Positions 25,723 to 34,828 are shown, numbered from the stretch's first letter. The stretch is DNA of 40,947 bases from Fibrobacter sp. (GCA_012523595.1 JAAYIG010000146.1:1-40947), one strand, 5' to 3'. Program-made: numbers and translations. Notes: generated from the sequence alone by a model not told the origin.

Positions 25723-27549
25723 ATGGAGAACCTGGACTATGGTGTTATTGGAAATTGTTTGAGTGCGGCGCTTGTTTCAAAGGAGGGCACAATCGAGTGG
25801 CTTTGTCTGCCTTACTTCGATTCTCCTTCGGTGTTTGCATCAATTCTTGACAAACAAAACGGGGGACATTTCTCCATAATCCCCATGGACCTCCTTTCTT
25901 CCAGACAACAATATATTAAAAATACCAATATTCTTGTCACATCTTTTCAGACTCAGGATGGAAGTTTCGATATAATCGATTTCATGCCCAGATACAGATA
26001 TGATGATGGTGATTATCATTGTCCGCCTGACATCATAAGGTATGTAAAGCTCCGGGGTGGCAAACCGCGGATAAGGATCATATACGTTCCATCGCTTAAT
26101 TATGGAGCGTCAAAAACAGAAAATATCGTTGGGAATGATTTCATAAAAACCGTATCTGCAAGTGGAAATTATGAATCACTTTATCTTTATTCCAATCTTT
26201 CTTTAAAAGAAATATCAGACAGTTCTGCAATGTGCCTCGAAAATGATTCGTTTTTTCTTTTAAGCTACAATGAAAAACTGCCAAGGATTGATCTGGAACA
26301 CATAAATCTGGAATATCAGCTTACACGTGCCTATTGGATGAACTGGGCGGCAAGATCCACCTTTTCAGTAACTGCCTTTGGTGATGAAATCACGAGAAGT
26401 TTACTTGTGCTAAAGCTGCTGTCATTCCAACCCACAGGGGCGATTCTGGCCGCGGCCACTACTTCTCTTCCTGAAACTCCAGGTGCTGAACGTAACTGGG
26501 ATTACAGGTATTGCTGGATCAGGGATGCCTCCATGACCACGTCTATACTCGCGCGTATGGGGCATATCGATTCCGCCAAACGCTATATGCAGTTCATATT
26601 GAACATCGTACCGTTTAAAGACGAAAAAATACAGATTATGTATGGGATAAGAGGCGAGAAGAATTTGACTGAGCGTTTCCTTTCACACCTCGCCGGTTAT
26701 GAGAACTCAACTCCGGTCAGAATCGGCAACGCAGCATTCAGCCAGAAACAGAATGACATTTATGGAGTCCTTCTGGATATAATCCTCATATTTTTAAGCA
26801 CATTTAAATGTGATCCTCAGACAAAAGAGAGCCTCTGGACAATCGTGAGATCTATTGCCCGGACAGTGACTGAATCCTGGAATGAGCCGGATATGGGTAT
26901 ATGGGAATTCCGCAGTCAGAAACAGCACTTTACCTTCTCAAAACTGCTCTGCTGGATGGCGATGGACAGGGCTTCCCGGATAGCTGCCTTTCTTGGGAAG
27001 AACTCCTTTTCCATAACATGGTGCAAGACTCGTGAGATAATTAAAGAAGATATAATGGAAAAGGGCTGGAACGGGAAAATCAATTCTTTCACACAATACT
27101 ACGGAAGTGAACATCTTGATGCTGCTAATCTTCTTATGGAACCATACGGTTTCCTTGATGCTTCGGATCCCCGTTATGTCATGACTGTTACCAAAACGCT
27201 TGAGCAGCTTTGTAAAAACGGTCTGATGTATCGTTATCGTAATGATGATGACTTTGGGAAGCCGGAGTCCTCATTTACACTGTGCTCTTTCTGGATGATT
27301 TCTGCATTATTTAAAATCGGAGAAAAAGAGAGAGCCTGTGCGATGTTTGAAAAGCTCCTCTCTCATTCCAATCACCTGAAACTTTTCAGTGAAGACATTG
27401 ATTTTACATCTGGAAGACTTCTGGGAAATTTTCCCCAGGCTTACAGCCATCTGGCATTGATAGACACAGCAGTGCTTTTATACGGCTCGGATAAAAGCAT
27501 ACCGGAGGAACGGGGGCAAGCAGAAAAGATGGAGATTGTTTATAGCTGA
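25723..27549 (+). CDS. Glycoside hydrolase family 15 protein (glucoamylase/trehalase-like)
   Basis: The protein has 608 residues with a good ribosome-binding site (GAGGAAAGG). The N-terminal region (MENLDYGVIGNCLSAALV, IEWLCLPYFDSPSVFA) and the (alpha/alpha)6-barrel motifs RNWDYRYCWIRDAS, WNEPDMGIWEFR (candidate general acid Glu), FSEDIDFTSGRLLGNFPQAYSHLA (read as FSEDID then LGNFPQAYSH; candidate general base Glu) place it in GH15. It has no signal peptide, so it acts in the cytoplasm. GH15 members include glucoamylases and trehalases. Placement directly after the otsA-otsB fusion suggests trehalose or a related glucoside as substrate, though the neighbourhood is also common for GH15 proteins of unclear activity. 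Confidence 0.88.
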   Translation: MENLDYGVIGNCLSAALVSKEGTIEWLCLPYFDSPSVFASILDKQNGGHFSIIPMDLLSSRQQYIKNTNILVTSFQTQDGSFDIIDFMPRYRYDDGDYHCPPDIIRYVKLRGGKPRIRIIYVPSLNYGASKTENIVGNDFIKTVSASGNYESLYLYSNLSLKEISDSSAMCLENDSFFLLSYNEKLPRIDLEHINLEYQLTRAYWMNWAARSTFSVTAFGDEITRSLLVLKLLSFQPTGAILAAATTSLPETPGAERNWDYRYCWIRDASMTTSILARMGHIDSAKRYMQFILNIVPFKDEKIQIMYGIRGEKNLTERFLSHLAGYENSTPVRIGNAAFSQKQNDIYGVLLDIILIFLSTFKCDPQTKESLWTIVRSIARTVTESWNEPDMGIWEFRSQKQHFTFSKLLCWMAMDRASRIAAFLGKNSFSITWCKTREIIKEDIMEKGWNGKINSFTQYYGSEHLDAANLLMEPYGFLDASDPRYVMTVTKTLEQLCKNGLMYRYRNDDDFGKPESSFTLCSFWMISALFKIGEKERACAMFEKLLSHSNHLKLFSEDIDFTSGRLLGNFPQAYSHLALIDTAVLLYGSDKSIPEERGQAEKMEIVYS

Positions 27550-27616
27550 GCTGGATAATGCCACTATAATGTATTACATAAGTTTCTGTTCCCCTTTATC
27601 CTGATCTTTACAACCT

Positions 27617-28831
27617 TCAGGGTTCCCGTATTGCAGGCTTCTGTGAAGCATGATTAATGCAGCCTTCAGGAAGATCTTCACAGAACTCTTCTTTGTAAAT
27701 ATCCAGTGCGGTGAGGAAAAACGAGGCAATTATTGGCCCAATGATAAAGCCTGTGATTCCAAAGATACTCAAACCTCCGATTGTTGAAATAAGAATTATC
27801 ACATCATGCATTCGTGCGCTGCTTCCCACAACCCGCGGACGTATCACATTGTCCGCATTGCTGACAACCAGGAAATGGGTCACCAGGATTCCTATTCCCT
27901 GCCAGACCCTCCCAATCAATATCTGGACTATTCCAATGGGTACCAGTACAATCGATACACCAACTACAGGAAGTATAGAGAGAATCACCATTATAAAACC
28001 CCAGATAAGCCAGCCTTTAACACCAAAAATAAGGAGAGTCAATCCTCCCAGAAGGCCGTCAACAAGACCGATTATCAAAGTTCCAAGGACGGTAGCACGG
28101 GAAATCAGTGTAAAACGGGACACAATCATGTCTTTCTGGGATTTTTTGATTGGAAGAAGAGATTTGAAATTTTCGATTATTCTCTCTCCGTCAATGTAGA
28201 AATAAAACAGAAGGAGAATTGCCATAAGCAGATCAAAGGCAACTCCGAAGACACCAGCATAAGTTCTGTTAAGGACAAGGGATGCGGCAGAAGCACTATT
28301 CTTGATAATCTCCTGTCCCACGGATTCCCATTCAACCTGTTCCACAGCGTATTTCCCTATAGGCGTTTTTAAAAACCAGGCGATTATCGGCTGTTCCCGC
28401 CAGGTCTTCAGGAATTCACGCACCCATGGGATAGCAGCAGGGAGTATCTCTATTATCTGATTTACTATGAGATGTATGAAAATGTACAAAGGTATAAGGA
28501 CAAGGAGAACCAAACCTGCACAGCAGATAAACGATGCCAGGAATTTTTTGTTTCTCAGTTTTTTAAGGAGAAATTTATAGACTGGAAAAGTAAGTGCCGA
28601 AATAGTGGCTGCAAGTGCCAGAGGTACAAGAAAGATATAGGCCATAGGGAAGAATGCAACTGTTGCTGCCAGGAGTAAACTGAGTACAGTGGCGTGGGAT
28701 AGCAGTTTCCCGGGAGTTTGAGGATTACTTTGAGGGGCAGTTTCTCCTTTGGGTTCTATTGAAGATTTATCGGGAACCGGCTCTTCAGTGTTTACCTTCT
28801 TTTTTGGCTTCCTTTTGGATTTTTCAGCCAT
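27617..28831 (-). CDS. AI-2E (PerM/YdiK/TqsA) family membrane permease
   Basis: The protein has 404 residues. A charged N-terminal tail (about 1-45, rich in Lys, Glu and Pro) precedes about seven or eight membrane helices in the AI-2E-family order: a pair near 48-85, one near 98-122, a cytoplasmic/periplasmic central region (about 125-200), then helices from about 205 to 375. The segments SLVLNRTYAGVFGVAFDLLM, LIFGVKGWLIWGFIMVILS and SIFGITGFIIGPIIASF fit the family. Members are antiporters or exporters; only a few affect AI-2, and this sequence gives no reason to assume quorum sensing. GAGG precedes the ATG. A sigma54 promoter lies about 42-57 bases upstream. The gene converges with the GH15 gene. 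Confidence 0.88.
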   Translation of the reverse strand: MAEKSKRKPKKKVNTEEPVPDKSSIEPKGETAPQSNPQTPGKLLSHATVLSLLLAATVAFFPMAYIFLVPLALAATISALTFPVYKFLLKKLRNKKFLASFICCAGLVLLVLIPLYIFIHLIVNQIIEILPAAIPWVREFLKTWREQPIIAWFLKTPIGKYAVEQVEWESVGQEIIKNSASAASLVLNRTYAGVFGVAFDLLMAILLLFYFYIDGERIIENFKSLLPIKKSQKDMIVSRFTLISRATVLGTLIIGLVDGLLGGLTLLIFGVKGWLIWGFIMVILSILPVVGVSIVLVPIGIVQILIGRVWQGIGILVTHFLVVSNADNVIRPRVVGSSARMHDVIILISTIGGLSIFGITGFIIGPIIASFFLTALDIYKEEFCEDLPEGCINHASQKPAIREP

Positions 28832-28865
28832 TTCTGCCTCGTAAATAGCAAAGATTAAGTGTAAT

Positions 28866-29690
28866 AATCTGGTGCAATTAGCGAGCCATAAAAAACTGCA
28901 AGGGACGGACTATCTTTACCTTTTTCGAGAATGGATAAGAGATATCTATTTCTAAGAGGAAAACTTGTTTTGAGAGAAAAGGCACTCTTGCTGGACTTAT
29001 GGGCAAGAGGATATTATTTCCATAAGGCACCTCTGGGGTGAAAGATTGATTTAAGCGATTTAAAAATGCTGAGCTGTCTCAGTGGTGAAATTTTGATTCT
29101 TAATCTCTAAAAACTTAGTATCTGTCTAAACCTTAGTAGTAGTGCAGAAGACCCAATACCCAAGATCTTATTATAAAATGTGAAAACGAGTACCATAAAC
29201 AGCATCCTCTGGGGTGAAAAAAGAAATTGCAGGTGACGGACTACTTTTGCTTTTTTCGAAAAATGGAGAATTGATATCTATTTCTAAGAGGAAAATTCTC
29301 AAATTTGATTTAACTATCTCAGGATTAATTCTCGATATGAGAAAAGGTGTTCATTTTGAAAAACAATAAGCCACTGTGTCACCTTCGGGGTGAAAAAATG
29401 AAGTTTCCAGGGAGCAAACCTTTCCTGAAATGAAAAACAGATATCTATTTCCAGAGGGAAATTCCCACTTTGCTAAATCGGTTCTGGAGGTTAATTCTGA
29501 GTACGAGAAAAGACGTTCCAATTTGAAAATTGTTAAGTCAATATGTTACCTCTGGGGTGCAAAATGAAAAACCAGTAATAAGTAAACTATCACTTTACTT
29601 CCCAAAATGAATATTTTGCAAAAATTTCTATCCACGAACCAACTCTTAAATCTCAATGGTTTTTACAATTTGAAAAAAAACGGCAAATAT
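28866..29690. repeat. Array of about 170-bp diverged tandem repeats (four clear units, one decayed)
   Basis: This stretch has no plausible coding frame. A short motif (about CACCTCTGGGGTGAAAA) recurs with its GGTG ending at 29040, 29216, 29392 and 29559, and a degraded copy ends at 28874. Spacings are thus 166, 176, 176 and 167 bases. A second motif (GATATCTATTTCTAAGAGG) recurs at 28941, 29273 and 29440, with a worn copy near 29118; a third (GGACGGACTA) is at 28905 and 29235. After 29570 a fifth unit is only just traceable. The CACC/GGTG ends can pair as a tiny hairpin; the copy at 29380-29392 even has a TTCG loop. It fills the gap between the AI-2E gene and the beta-helix gene. Its function is unknown. 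Confidence 0.75.
28873..28888 (-). promoter_or_regulatory. Sigma54 (-24/-12) promoter of the AI-2E-family gene
   Basis: Read on the minus strand, TGGCTCGCTAATTGCA differs from the consensus TGGCACG-N4-TTGCA at a single base and keeps GG-N10-GC. Transcription would begin near 28862, about 31 bases before the gene. Inverted repeats lie upstream (CTCTTGC...GCAAGAG at 28985-29009; CTTATGG...CCATAAG at 28996-29026), inside the repeat array. Confidence 0.68.
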
Positions 29691-29787
29691 TTATAGATTG
29701 TTTTCCAGAAAAAACGTATAGAAAACCCATTCGATACCGATATCCACCAATCTCAAGAAGGAATATTTTGTGTATTCTAACACTACT

Positions 29788-31458
29788 TTACCGTAGAAAC
29801 TGTGTAGTTTTACGGCTGTTGTCAGTATAAATGTAAATCCCTGAAGAAATACCGGGTCTTGACATAAAAGCAGCTTCCGGCAGTACCATCATTCTTCCCC
29901 TGAGGTCGAAAACCTTTTGTAAACATCCTCCTTTTTCTGGTACTGTCACCGGTCTTTTGTATATCCTTTTTTCGATTCCTGTTATCAGTTTCCCCGATTC
30001 CCACCTCAACTGTGCCGGGTTTTTCCCGTTCTCAATGTCCGATCCAATTGACGGCCACTCCATACTGCCATAAAAGGCCGGTTTATTTTTAAGATAGTAG
30101 GAAACAAGTATGACCCGATTTTCAATACTTTCATCCCATACATACACTCCGTTTACTTTCTCACCATGTCTTATCGTACCCGTCGAACTGCCGTCGTCAA
30201 TCCATTTTTTACTTGTATTCCCTACCAGATTCTGTAAATGGGAGTTATCGGAGAGATAAATTCCAGGTCCCTGAACAACATTTCTAAGAAATGTATTCCC
30301 CGGCCCCATCGGCCCCCAGTAGTCTGCAATTCCAATCTCCTGAACTACATTACCTTCAAAAAGGTTCATCTGTGCATAATGACCATGAAGAGAGATATCG
30401 CATGGATCCCATCCTGTATTGAGATTTGTTTCTCCCTCACCCTGTACCGGATTAATCGAATAGTTGTACCCGAATACGCATCCTACTGTTCCAATATGCA
30501 CCATCATCGCATGACGCAGGGAATCAAAGATATTGTTTTCACAGAGCCCGTCAGTTGAGTGAAAGCCGAACTCAACCCCGTAACCAGCTCCACCATCTCC
30601 ATAAGAAAAGGATCTGTGAAAATAGCTGTCACGAAATTCACAACCAATTGTCGTGTTGTTCGTTATGTGCATTTTCCGTGTGTGATAACTTTCGATATTT
30701 CTTACCCAGCAGTAGGCCGCGTTCTTGAACTGAAATGTACTGTTTCCTTCCTGAAGTCTTTCGATGTAAAAATTTTCAAACCCTACACCGCGCACAAAAC
30801 CCTGGGGTCTGATTTGCGGATTGAGATCGGATCTGACATCATAATGGAGTGGAGTGCGGAATGTCACGTTGTTACCTTCTATATTTACAACTTCGAAAAG
30901 CTGGCCAACAGCATTATCAGCCCATGACTGAATCCATGCTTGATCAGTGTACATCAGAGGGGGATCATTTGCCTGCTGGATCTCAGCGAAAGCGCCAACA
31001 GTAAATTTGCTGCCATCATCGACTGTAACTGTTTTTGATCCTTTTGTAAATCCGCCCGGCAGATTCTGCCATTGCCCCCTTTTGTACGCTACCACATCGA
31101 AACAGAGTCCGGTGTGATCGTGAAGCAGTTTTGTTTTATCATAGCCGTCTCCGCGAATGACAACATTATTTTTGCCGATAGAAATAGTGCCGCTGAAATA
31201 ATAGCTGCCTGCAGGGAAGTATACAACTCCGCCCTCAGAAGGGACCGCTTCTATTGCCCTTGTTATAGCATCTTTACAATCAGCTTTTCCGGTTGAATCA
31301 GCACCGAAATCAATGACATTGATAATGTTCTCAGAGGGAACTGAAATTCCTCCAGGTACTCCGGGATCCCAGACTGTCATACGGTCAGGAGTCAAAATCT
31401 CTGCTGAGATGCAGAACACTGTTACCAGTGCACAGGGAAAAAACATAAATCGTTTCAT
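29788..31458 (-). CDS. Secreted right-handed beta-helix protein (pectate lyase/glycosidase-like) with T9SS-like C-terminal tail
   Basis: The protein has 556 residues. ATG 31458 was chosen because GGAAGG precedes it and it starts a signal peptide (MKRFMFFPCALVTVFCISAE); an ATG at 31473 is also in frame. The segment NVIDFGADSTGKADCKDAITRAIEAVP at residues about 43-70 (seen as NVIDFGADSTGKADC and DAITRAI) is the start of the Pectate_lyase_3 (GH28-like) beta-helix fold, followed by VVYFPAGSYYFSGTI and helix rungs to about 430. The last 65 residues (QKVFDLRGRMM, SGIYIYTDN, TTQFLR) resemble a degenerate type IX secretion (Por) sorting domain. It probably cuts or binds plant or microbial polysaccharide outside the cell; the substrate is unknown. 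Confidence 0.8.
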   Translation of the reverse strand: MKRFMFFPCALVTVFCISAEILTPDRMTVWDPGVPGGISVPSENIINVIDFGADSTGKADCKDAITRAIEAVPSEGGVVYFPAGSYYFSGTISIGKNNVVIRGDGYDKTKLLHDHTGLCFDVVAYKRGQWQNLPGGFTKGSKTVTVDDGSKFTVGAFAEIQQANDPPLMYTDQAWIQSWADNAVGQLFEVVNIEGNNVTFRTPLHYDVRSDLNPQIRPQGFVRGVGFENFYIERLQEGNSTFQFKNAAYCWVRNIESYHTRKMHITNNTTIGCEFRDSYFHRSFSYGDGGAGYGVEFGFHSTDGLCENNIFDSLRHAMMVHIGTVGCVFGYNYSINPVQGEGETNLNTGWDPCDISLHGHYAQMNLFEGNVVQEIGIADYWGPMGPGNTFLRNVVQGPGIYLSDNSHLQNLVGNTSKKWIDDGSSTGTIRHGEKVNGVYVWDESIENRVILVSYYLKNKPAFYGSMEWPSIGSDIENGKNPAQLRWESGKLITGIEKRIYKRPVTVPEKGGCLQKVFDLRGRMMVLPEAAFMSRPGISSGIYIYTDNSRKTTQFLR

Positions 31459-31505
31459 ACAGTAACCTTCCATAGAAAGTTTGGTTTTCAGCGACTCATG
31501 TAAAA

Positions 31506-31534
31506 ATTATACCACTAAAAACCAGTAGTGTCAG
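31506..31534 (-). promoter_or_regulatory. Sigma70-type promoter of the first beta-helix gene
   Basis: On the minus strand CTGACA (-35) and TATAAT (-10) are separated by exactly 17 bases. The start would be near 31499, about 41 bases ahead of ATG 31458. Between the boxes a small inverted repeat (CACTA...TAGTG) may be an operator. In the rest of this 305-base gap (31459-31763) I see only a terminator and an unconvincing 44-codon frame. Confidence 0.65.
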
Positions 31535-31723
31535 ATTAATAGACTGTATTGCTGTTTCGATGGGAAATCTTTATTTCCCGTTGTTTACCGGTAATTCAGG
31601 TGGAGCGTTTCTGCCAAGTGGATATATCAAATACGGAGTTGAAAAAGCTGGGAGGCTCATCATTCCATTAAGGTATCTCTTCCACACCATATAGCCCTGA
31701 ACTTTGAGTTCTTAGAAAAATCC

Positions 31724-31754
31724 GGGCAGGACAGCTATCTCTCTTGTCCTGCCC
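31724..31754 (-). terminator. Intrinsic terminator after tssG
   Basis: A perfect 10-bp GC-rich stem (GGGCAGGACA / TGTCCTGCCC) with an 11-base loop lies ten bases beyond the tssG stop codon. On the minus strand it is followed by CGGATTTTTC, giving the run of T needed for rho-independent termination of the tssEFG operon. Confidence 0.82.
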
Positions 31755-31763
31755 TCTATCACT

Positions 31764-32696
31764 TCAAGATTTCCTTCCCTGAAATACTACTGAGTGAATA
31801 CCCGGTTTGGGTTCACCCAGAATTGAGGTTTTTCCAAGTGCCGCCTGCTTTTTCCCGATAATACACAGTTCCAGATCCTGACTTCTTACTTTAATTTCTA
31901 TGTCATACTCAAGAGGTGTTGTAAGAAAAGAATCTGCCAGTACCCTTATCTGCTCTATTATATCGGGAGTGGAGAGAAAAGACTTGAAAATATCGCCTTT
32001 CAGAGGACCGACAGTTATTCGGAATTTGCTGCCGAAGTCAACGATACTGCTGCCAAGTAAAGAATCCTGCCCCAGACAGCAGCTTCCAAGGGGACGCAAA
32101 TCGTGAACATGCACACGATTCGGCAAAAACTCCTGTATCTCTGTCGGGATTCCACCGCAGAAGGAGGAAACAAGAGCACACAATCCTTCTGCTGTTCCTT
32201 TTCCTGAGATGAAGAGTCCACCGTAAGGCAGAAGGTCTGTGTTCTCTCTTTCGGGTATACCTGCAAGAGACATTATACGGTCAAGAAAAGAAACCGTTTC
32301 CTGGTTTCTATCTATGTTCAGTAGATTGTGCTTTTTCCAGGCCTGATAGAAAAAACAATAAGTTCTATGGCTGAAAATTGAGAGGAAGTCAATCAGGGCT
32401 TCTGAATCCTCCGTATGACGGCATATATAGTCGGAGAAATAGAGTGGAAGCGGAGAGGAGACACCGGTCAGTCCCATGAAGGCGAGAGTAAAAAAAACAG
32501 AGTTCTTTCCTTCTTTTATAGAGGTTATGTCACTCTGGGGAAAAACTGTTGACAGGTCAGATAAAAAGCGGATCATGCCTGAGTTCAAAGGATCAGAGAT
32601 ACCCTTTGAGATACAGTCCTTTTCAAGCAGAGAAACTGCCCTGAAAAAATCAAAGCTCCGTGCGTCTTGTGAGAGTGTTTCAATTAAACCGGCCAT
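31764..32696 (-). CDS. tssG: Type VI secretion system baseplate protein TssG
   Basis: The protein has 310 residues, in the TssG/VasB (ImpH, DUF1305) range. Family signs are the N-terminal DARSFDFFRAVSLLE, the segment LAFMGLTGVSSPLPLYFSDY (here LTGVSSPLPLYFSDY) followed by DFLSIFSHRTYCFFYQAW, and the end of the protein with LCIIGKKQAALGKTSILGEP. TssG joins TssF, TssE and TssK to build the wedge of the T6SS baseplate, which resembles the phage T4 gp6/gp53 region. Its start overlaps the end of tssF by 13 bases. It is the last gene of the operon, ahead of a strong terminator. Only three T6SS genes are here, so the rest of the machine must be encoded elsewhere if it is functional. Confidence 0.92.
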   Translation of the reverse strand: MAGLIETLSQDARSFDFFRAVSLLEKDCISKGISDPLNSGMIRFLSDLSTVFPQSDITSIKEGKNSVFFTLAFMGLTGVSSPLPLYFSDYICRHTEDSEALIDFLSIFSHRTYCFFYQAWKKHNLLNIDRNQETVSFLDRIMSLAGIPERENTDLLPYGGLFISGKGTAEGLCALVSSFCGGIPTEIQEFLPNRVHVHDLRPLGSCCLGQDSLLGSSIVDFGSKFRITVGPLKGDIFKSFLSTPDIIEQIRVLADSFLTTPLEYDIEIKVRSQDLELCIIGKKQAALGKTSILGEPKPGIHSVVFQGRKS

Positions 32697-34399
32697 TTTT
32701 TACCTTTTAGAGAATTCCATTTATAGCATTTTCCCGAAGGTTTTAATTCAATTGACAGCAGAAGGAAAGAGTTAATACAGATGTATTTTGATAAAAACTC
32801 TGCAAGGACCTCTCCGAAAAGATGTATCTCCTGGGGAAAGGGGAAAAGCGATTCCTGTATATGGATACAGTACTCTACACCTCTGATTAGACCTCCTCTG
32901 AAAACCTGCTCTGCCGGTTTGATGTTTATTTTTGATATAGACTTTATTTTTCTGAGATTCGATTCATCCTGTGACCACTCATGAATGGAAAGGATGTTTT
33001 TAAGATACTCTGCCGAGGAAAATGAGGACCAGCCCGCAGAGAGCTGTGAGAGAAATGTCCAGAGAAAGTTCTTTTCTTCCGGAGGGAGGAAGGGAAGTGT
33101 AGGTCTGGTGATATTTGTAAATGTTACAAAATCGGGCAGATCTCGCCCTGGGTTGTTTATGCTGTCCTCTCTCAGTTCTACTCTTGGTAATTCCCCATCA
33201 GTGCAGTATGCCCTTACAGACAGTGCCTCTTCAGCCAGTTCATCCAGTGTGCTTCTGCAGTTTGTGCTGATGTAAAGGTCTCGTCCTGAGCTGAAATTAC
33301 TTCTGAAAGCAGAACTGAAAACCCGGTCTCCTCCGCATGGAGAAAACCTGCGTGAATAGGGGTATGTTTCCCCTGTTCTGCGATTGAGTGCCGTGACAGA
33401 GATGATACTGTGTATGCGGGAATACCTGTGACGGAGATCTGGTTTTACCAGGTATTCGGCTTTTTTTCCGGTTTTGAGCACCGGTTCGGTGTCGCTTTGA
33501 TAAAGGTTTACCGCAGGTGTGCAGAATAGACGGAATGTTTCAAGGCCAAAGTGTCTTTCCTGAGGGAAATCACTATCGAAACGCAGTTCGACGGAAAATT
33601 CCTGATCCTGAGGATCTGCTGTTGACAAAGTATCTATGCCGCATAGGTCAATAAACATGAATTTTTCAGGGTAAAGGAAGTATTCAAGCAGCAGACGGCT
33701 GCTCCTGAATTCACGCGGATCCTCTGGAAGAAGTGACTGCGTGGGAGAAAATCCGGAACATACAGGCTTTGGAAGAGGGATTCTGTTGTTGCCCAAAACA
33801 AGAAAAATTTTTTCAGTGTGACAAAGAAAAAAATTGTGAATGGAGAGAGCGGTAGTATGTTCAGCATGGAGGTAAATTCTTACAGGGTCAAGTTTCAGGT
33901 TTTTCCAGTTGACTCCCGGCTCAAGTCTGAATCTGAAAATGAGAGATGCCCTGCCGCTGTTATCGTTTCCCCTGATTACTTTTTCGATTGACACAGGATT
34001 AACAGCGATTTCCTGGATTGTCATAAAATGACAGGGGACCGAATCCGGGCCGACAGGTTTTGAGAGCAGGTTTGCTCCTCTGGGAAGAATACGAGTTTCC
34101 TGAAGGTGCCCTTTCCGAGGTTTGAACTGGACGATTGTGAGGGATGGAATTTCGTACAGAAACTGTGGCCAGAGAAGGTCTATGAGTCCCCCGGTGAGTT
34201 CAGGGAAGGAGTCATCGAGTTTTTCCCTTATTCGGGCGGCAAGAAAAGCGAATCCTTCGAAGAGTCTCTCGACATAGGGATCACGGTCTCCTACAGCATC
34301 GATATCCAGAAATCTTGCCTGTTCCGGATGCGCACGTGCAAATTCTTTTCCGGATTCATAGAGATACTGAAGTTCCTCTTCGTAGTATTTCTGTATCAT
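32684..34399 (-). CDS. tssF: Type VI secretion system baseplate protein TssF
   Basis: The protein has 571 residues, the normal TssF/VasA (ImpG, DUF879) length. The N-terminus is diagnostic: YYEEELQYLYESGKEFARAH, then QARFLD, DPYVERLFEGFAFLAARI and DSFPELTGGLIDLLWPQFL. The C-terminus carries the FRGGLIRGVEYCIHI and HLFGEVLAEFLSKY segments. TssF forms the TssF2G wedge core of the baseplate, equivalent to phage T4 gp6. AAGGAA lies 12 bases ahead of its ATG. The gap to tssE is nine bases and the overlap with tssG is 13, so the three are co-translated. Confidence 0.94.
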   Translation of the reverse strand: MIQKYYEEELQYLYESGKEFARAHPEQARFLDIDAVGDRDPYVERLFEGFAFLAARIREKLDDSFPELTGGLIDLLWPQFLYEIPSLTIVQFKPRKGHLQETRILPRGANLLSKPVGPDSVPCHFMTIQEIAVNPVSIEKVIRGNDNSGRASLIFRFRLEPGVNWKNLKLDPVRIYLHAEHTTALSIHNFFLCHTEKIFLVLGNNRIPLPKPVCSGFSPTQSLLPEDPREFRSSRLLLEYFLYPEKFMFIDLCGIDTLSTADPQDQEFSVELRFDSDFPQERHFGLETFRLFCTPAVNLYQSDTEPVLKTGKKAEYLVKPDLRHRYSRIHSIISVTALNRRTGETYPYSRRFSPCGGDRVFSSAFRSNFSSGRDLYISTNCRSTLDELAEEALSVRAYCTDGELPRVELREDSINNPGRDLPDFVTFTNITRPTLPFLPPEEKNFLWTFLSQLSAGWSSFSSAEYLKNILSIHEWSQDESNLRKIKSISKINIKPAEQVFRGGLIRGVEYCIHIQESLFPFPQEIHLFGEVLAEFLSKYICINSFLLLSIELKPSGKCYKWNSLKGKKWPV

Positions 34400-34408
34400 T
34401 TGAAATAT

Positions 34409-34828
34409 CTATTCCTTTTTTCTGAAGGGTGAAACCGAAGAGTTTCCGGTTCCGGTGAAAGTGGTCTGGAACCGCACCTGGCCACCACCTTTTATCTGCC
34501 CGTTTATGATGAAAACAATCCTTTGCCTGCCAGATTCGGGCTCCTGATATTGAACTCTTACATTGACCAGCCGGGGTTCATATTTTTCGACAGTACGTCT
34601 TATTGCGTCCCTGAGATTCTCCAGCCCATCAGGCAAGGTACGGTAAACCTCGGAGATATCAGGAAGTCCGTAATCCGGAAGGTAAGAGATACTTCCCACC
34701 CTGGTGTTGAACATCCTGGAGAGATGATCCATCACTGAATAGACACGTCGTTCGCTGTATCCGATGCTTTCCAGCGGAGTTCCATCAAGAAAACAGCCTG
34801 TAAGGCTCTCAAAAATGCCTTGCTGCAT
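34409..34828 (-). CDS. tssE: Type VI secretion system baseplate protein TssE (gp25-like)
   Basis: The protein has 139 residues, the usual TssE length, with a gp25-like domain: SVMDHLSRMFNTRVGSI (seen as DHLSRMFNTRVGS), YLPDYGLPDI, and EKYEPRLVNVRVQY. The phage gp25 hallmark EPR is present at about residues 90-92 (YEPRL). TssE is the wedge protein that starts sheath polymerisation. It is the first gene of the operon. About 390 bases upstream separate it from the second beta-helix gene and hold its promoter; a TTGCAT...TAAACT pair with a 17-base gap at 34900-34940 on the minus strand is a weak candidate. Confidence 0.9.
   Translation of the reverse strand: MQQGIFESLTGCFLDGTPLESIGYSERRVYSVMDHLSRMFNTRVGSISYLPDYGLPDISEVYRTLPDGLENLRDAIRRTVEKYEPRLVNVRVQYQEPESGRQRIVFIINGQIKGGGQVRFQTTFTGTGNSSVSPFRKKE

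Noticed and set aside
27617-28831. Quorum-sensing AI-2 exporter
   Set aside because: The family name is historical. Most members do not transport AI-2, and no luxS or AI-2 receptor gene is present here.
28866-29690. CRISPR array or LTR-like element
   Set aside because: Units of about 170 bases are diverged throughout, with no short constant repeat separated by unique spacers and no cas or transposase gene nearby.
31560-31694. 44-codon plus-strand frame between the beta-helix gene and tssG
   Set aside because: No ribosome-binding site and no recognisable product. It could be a gene remnant but cannot be supported.
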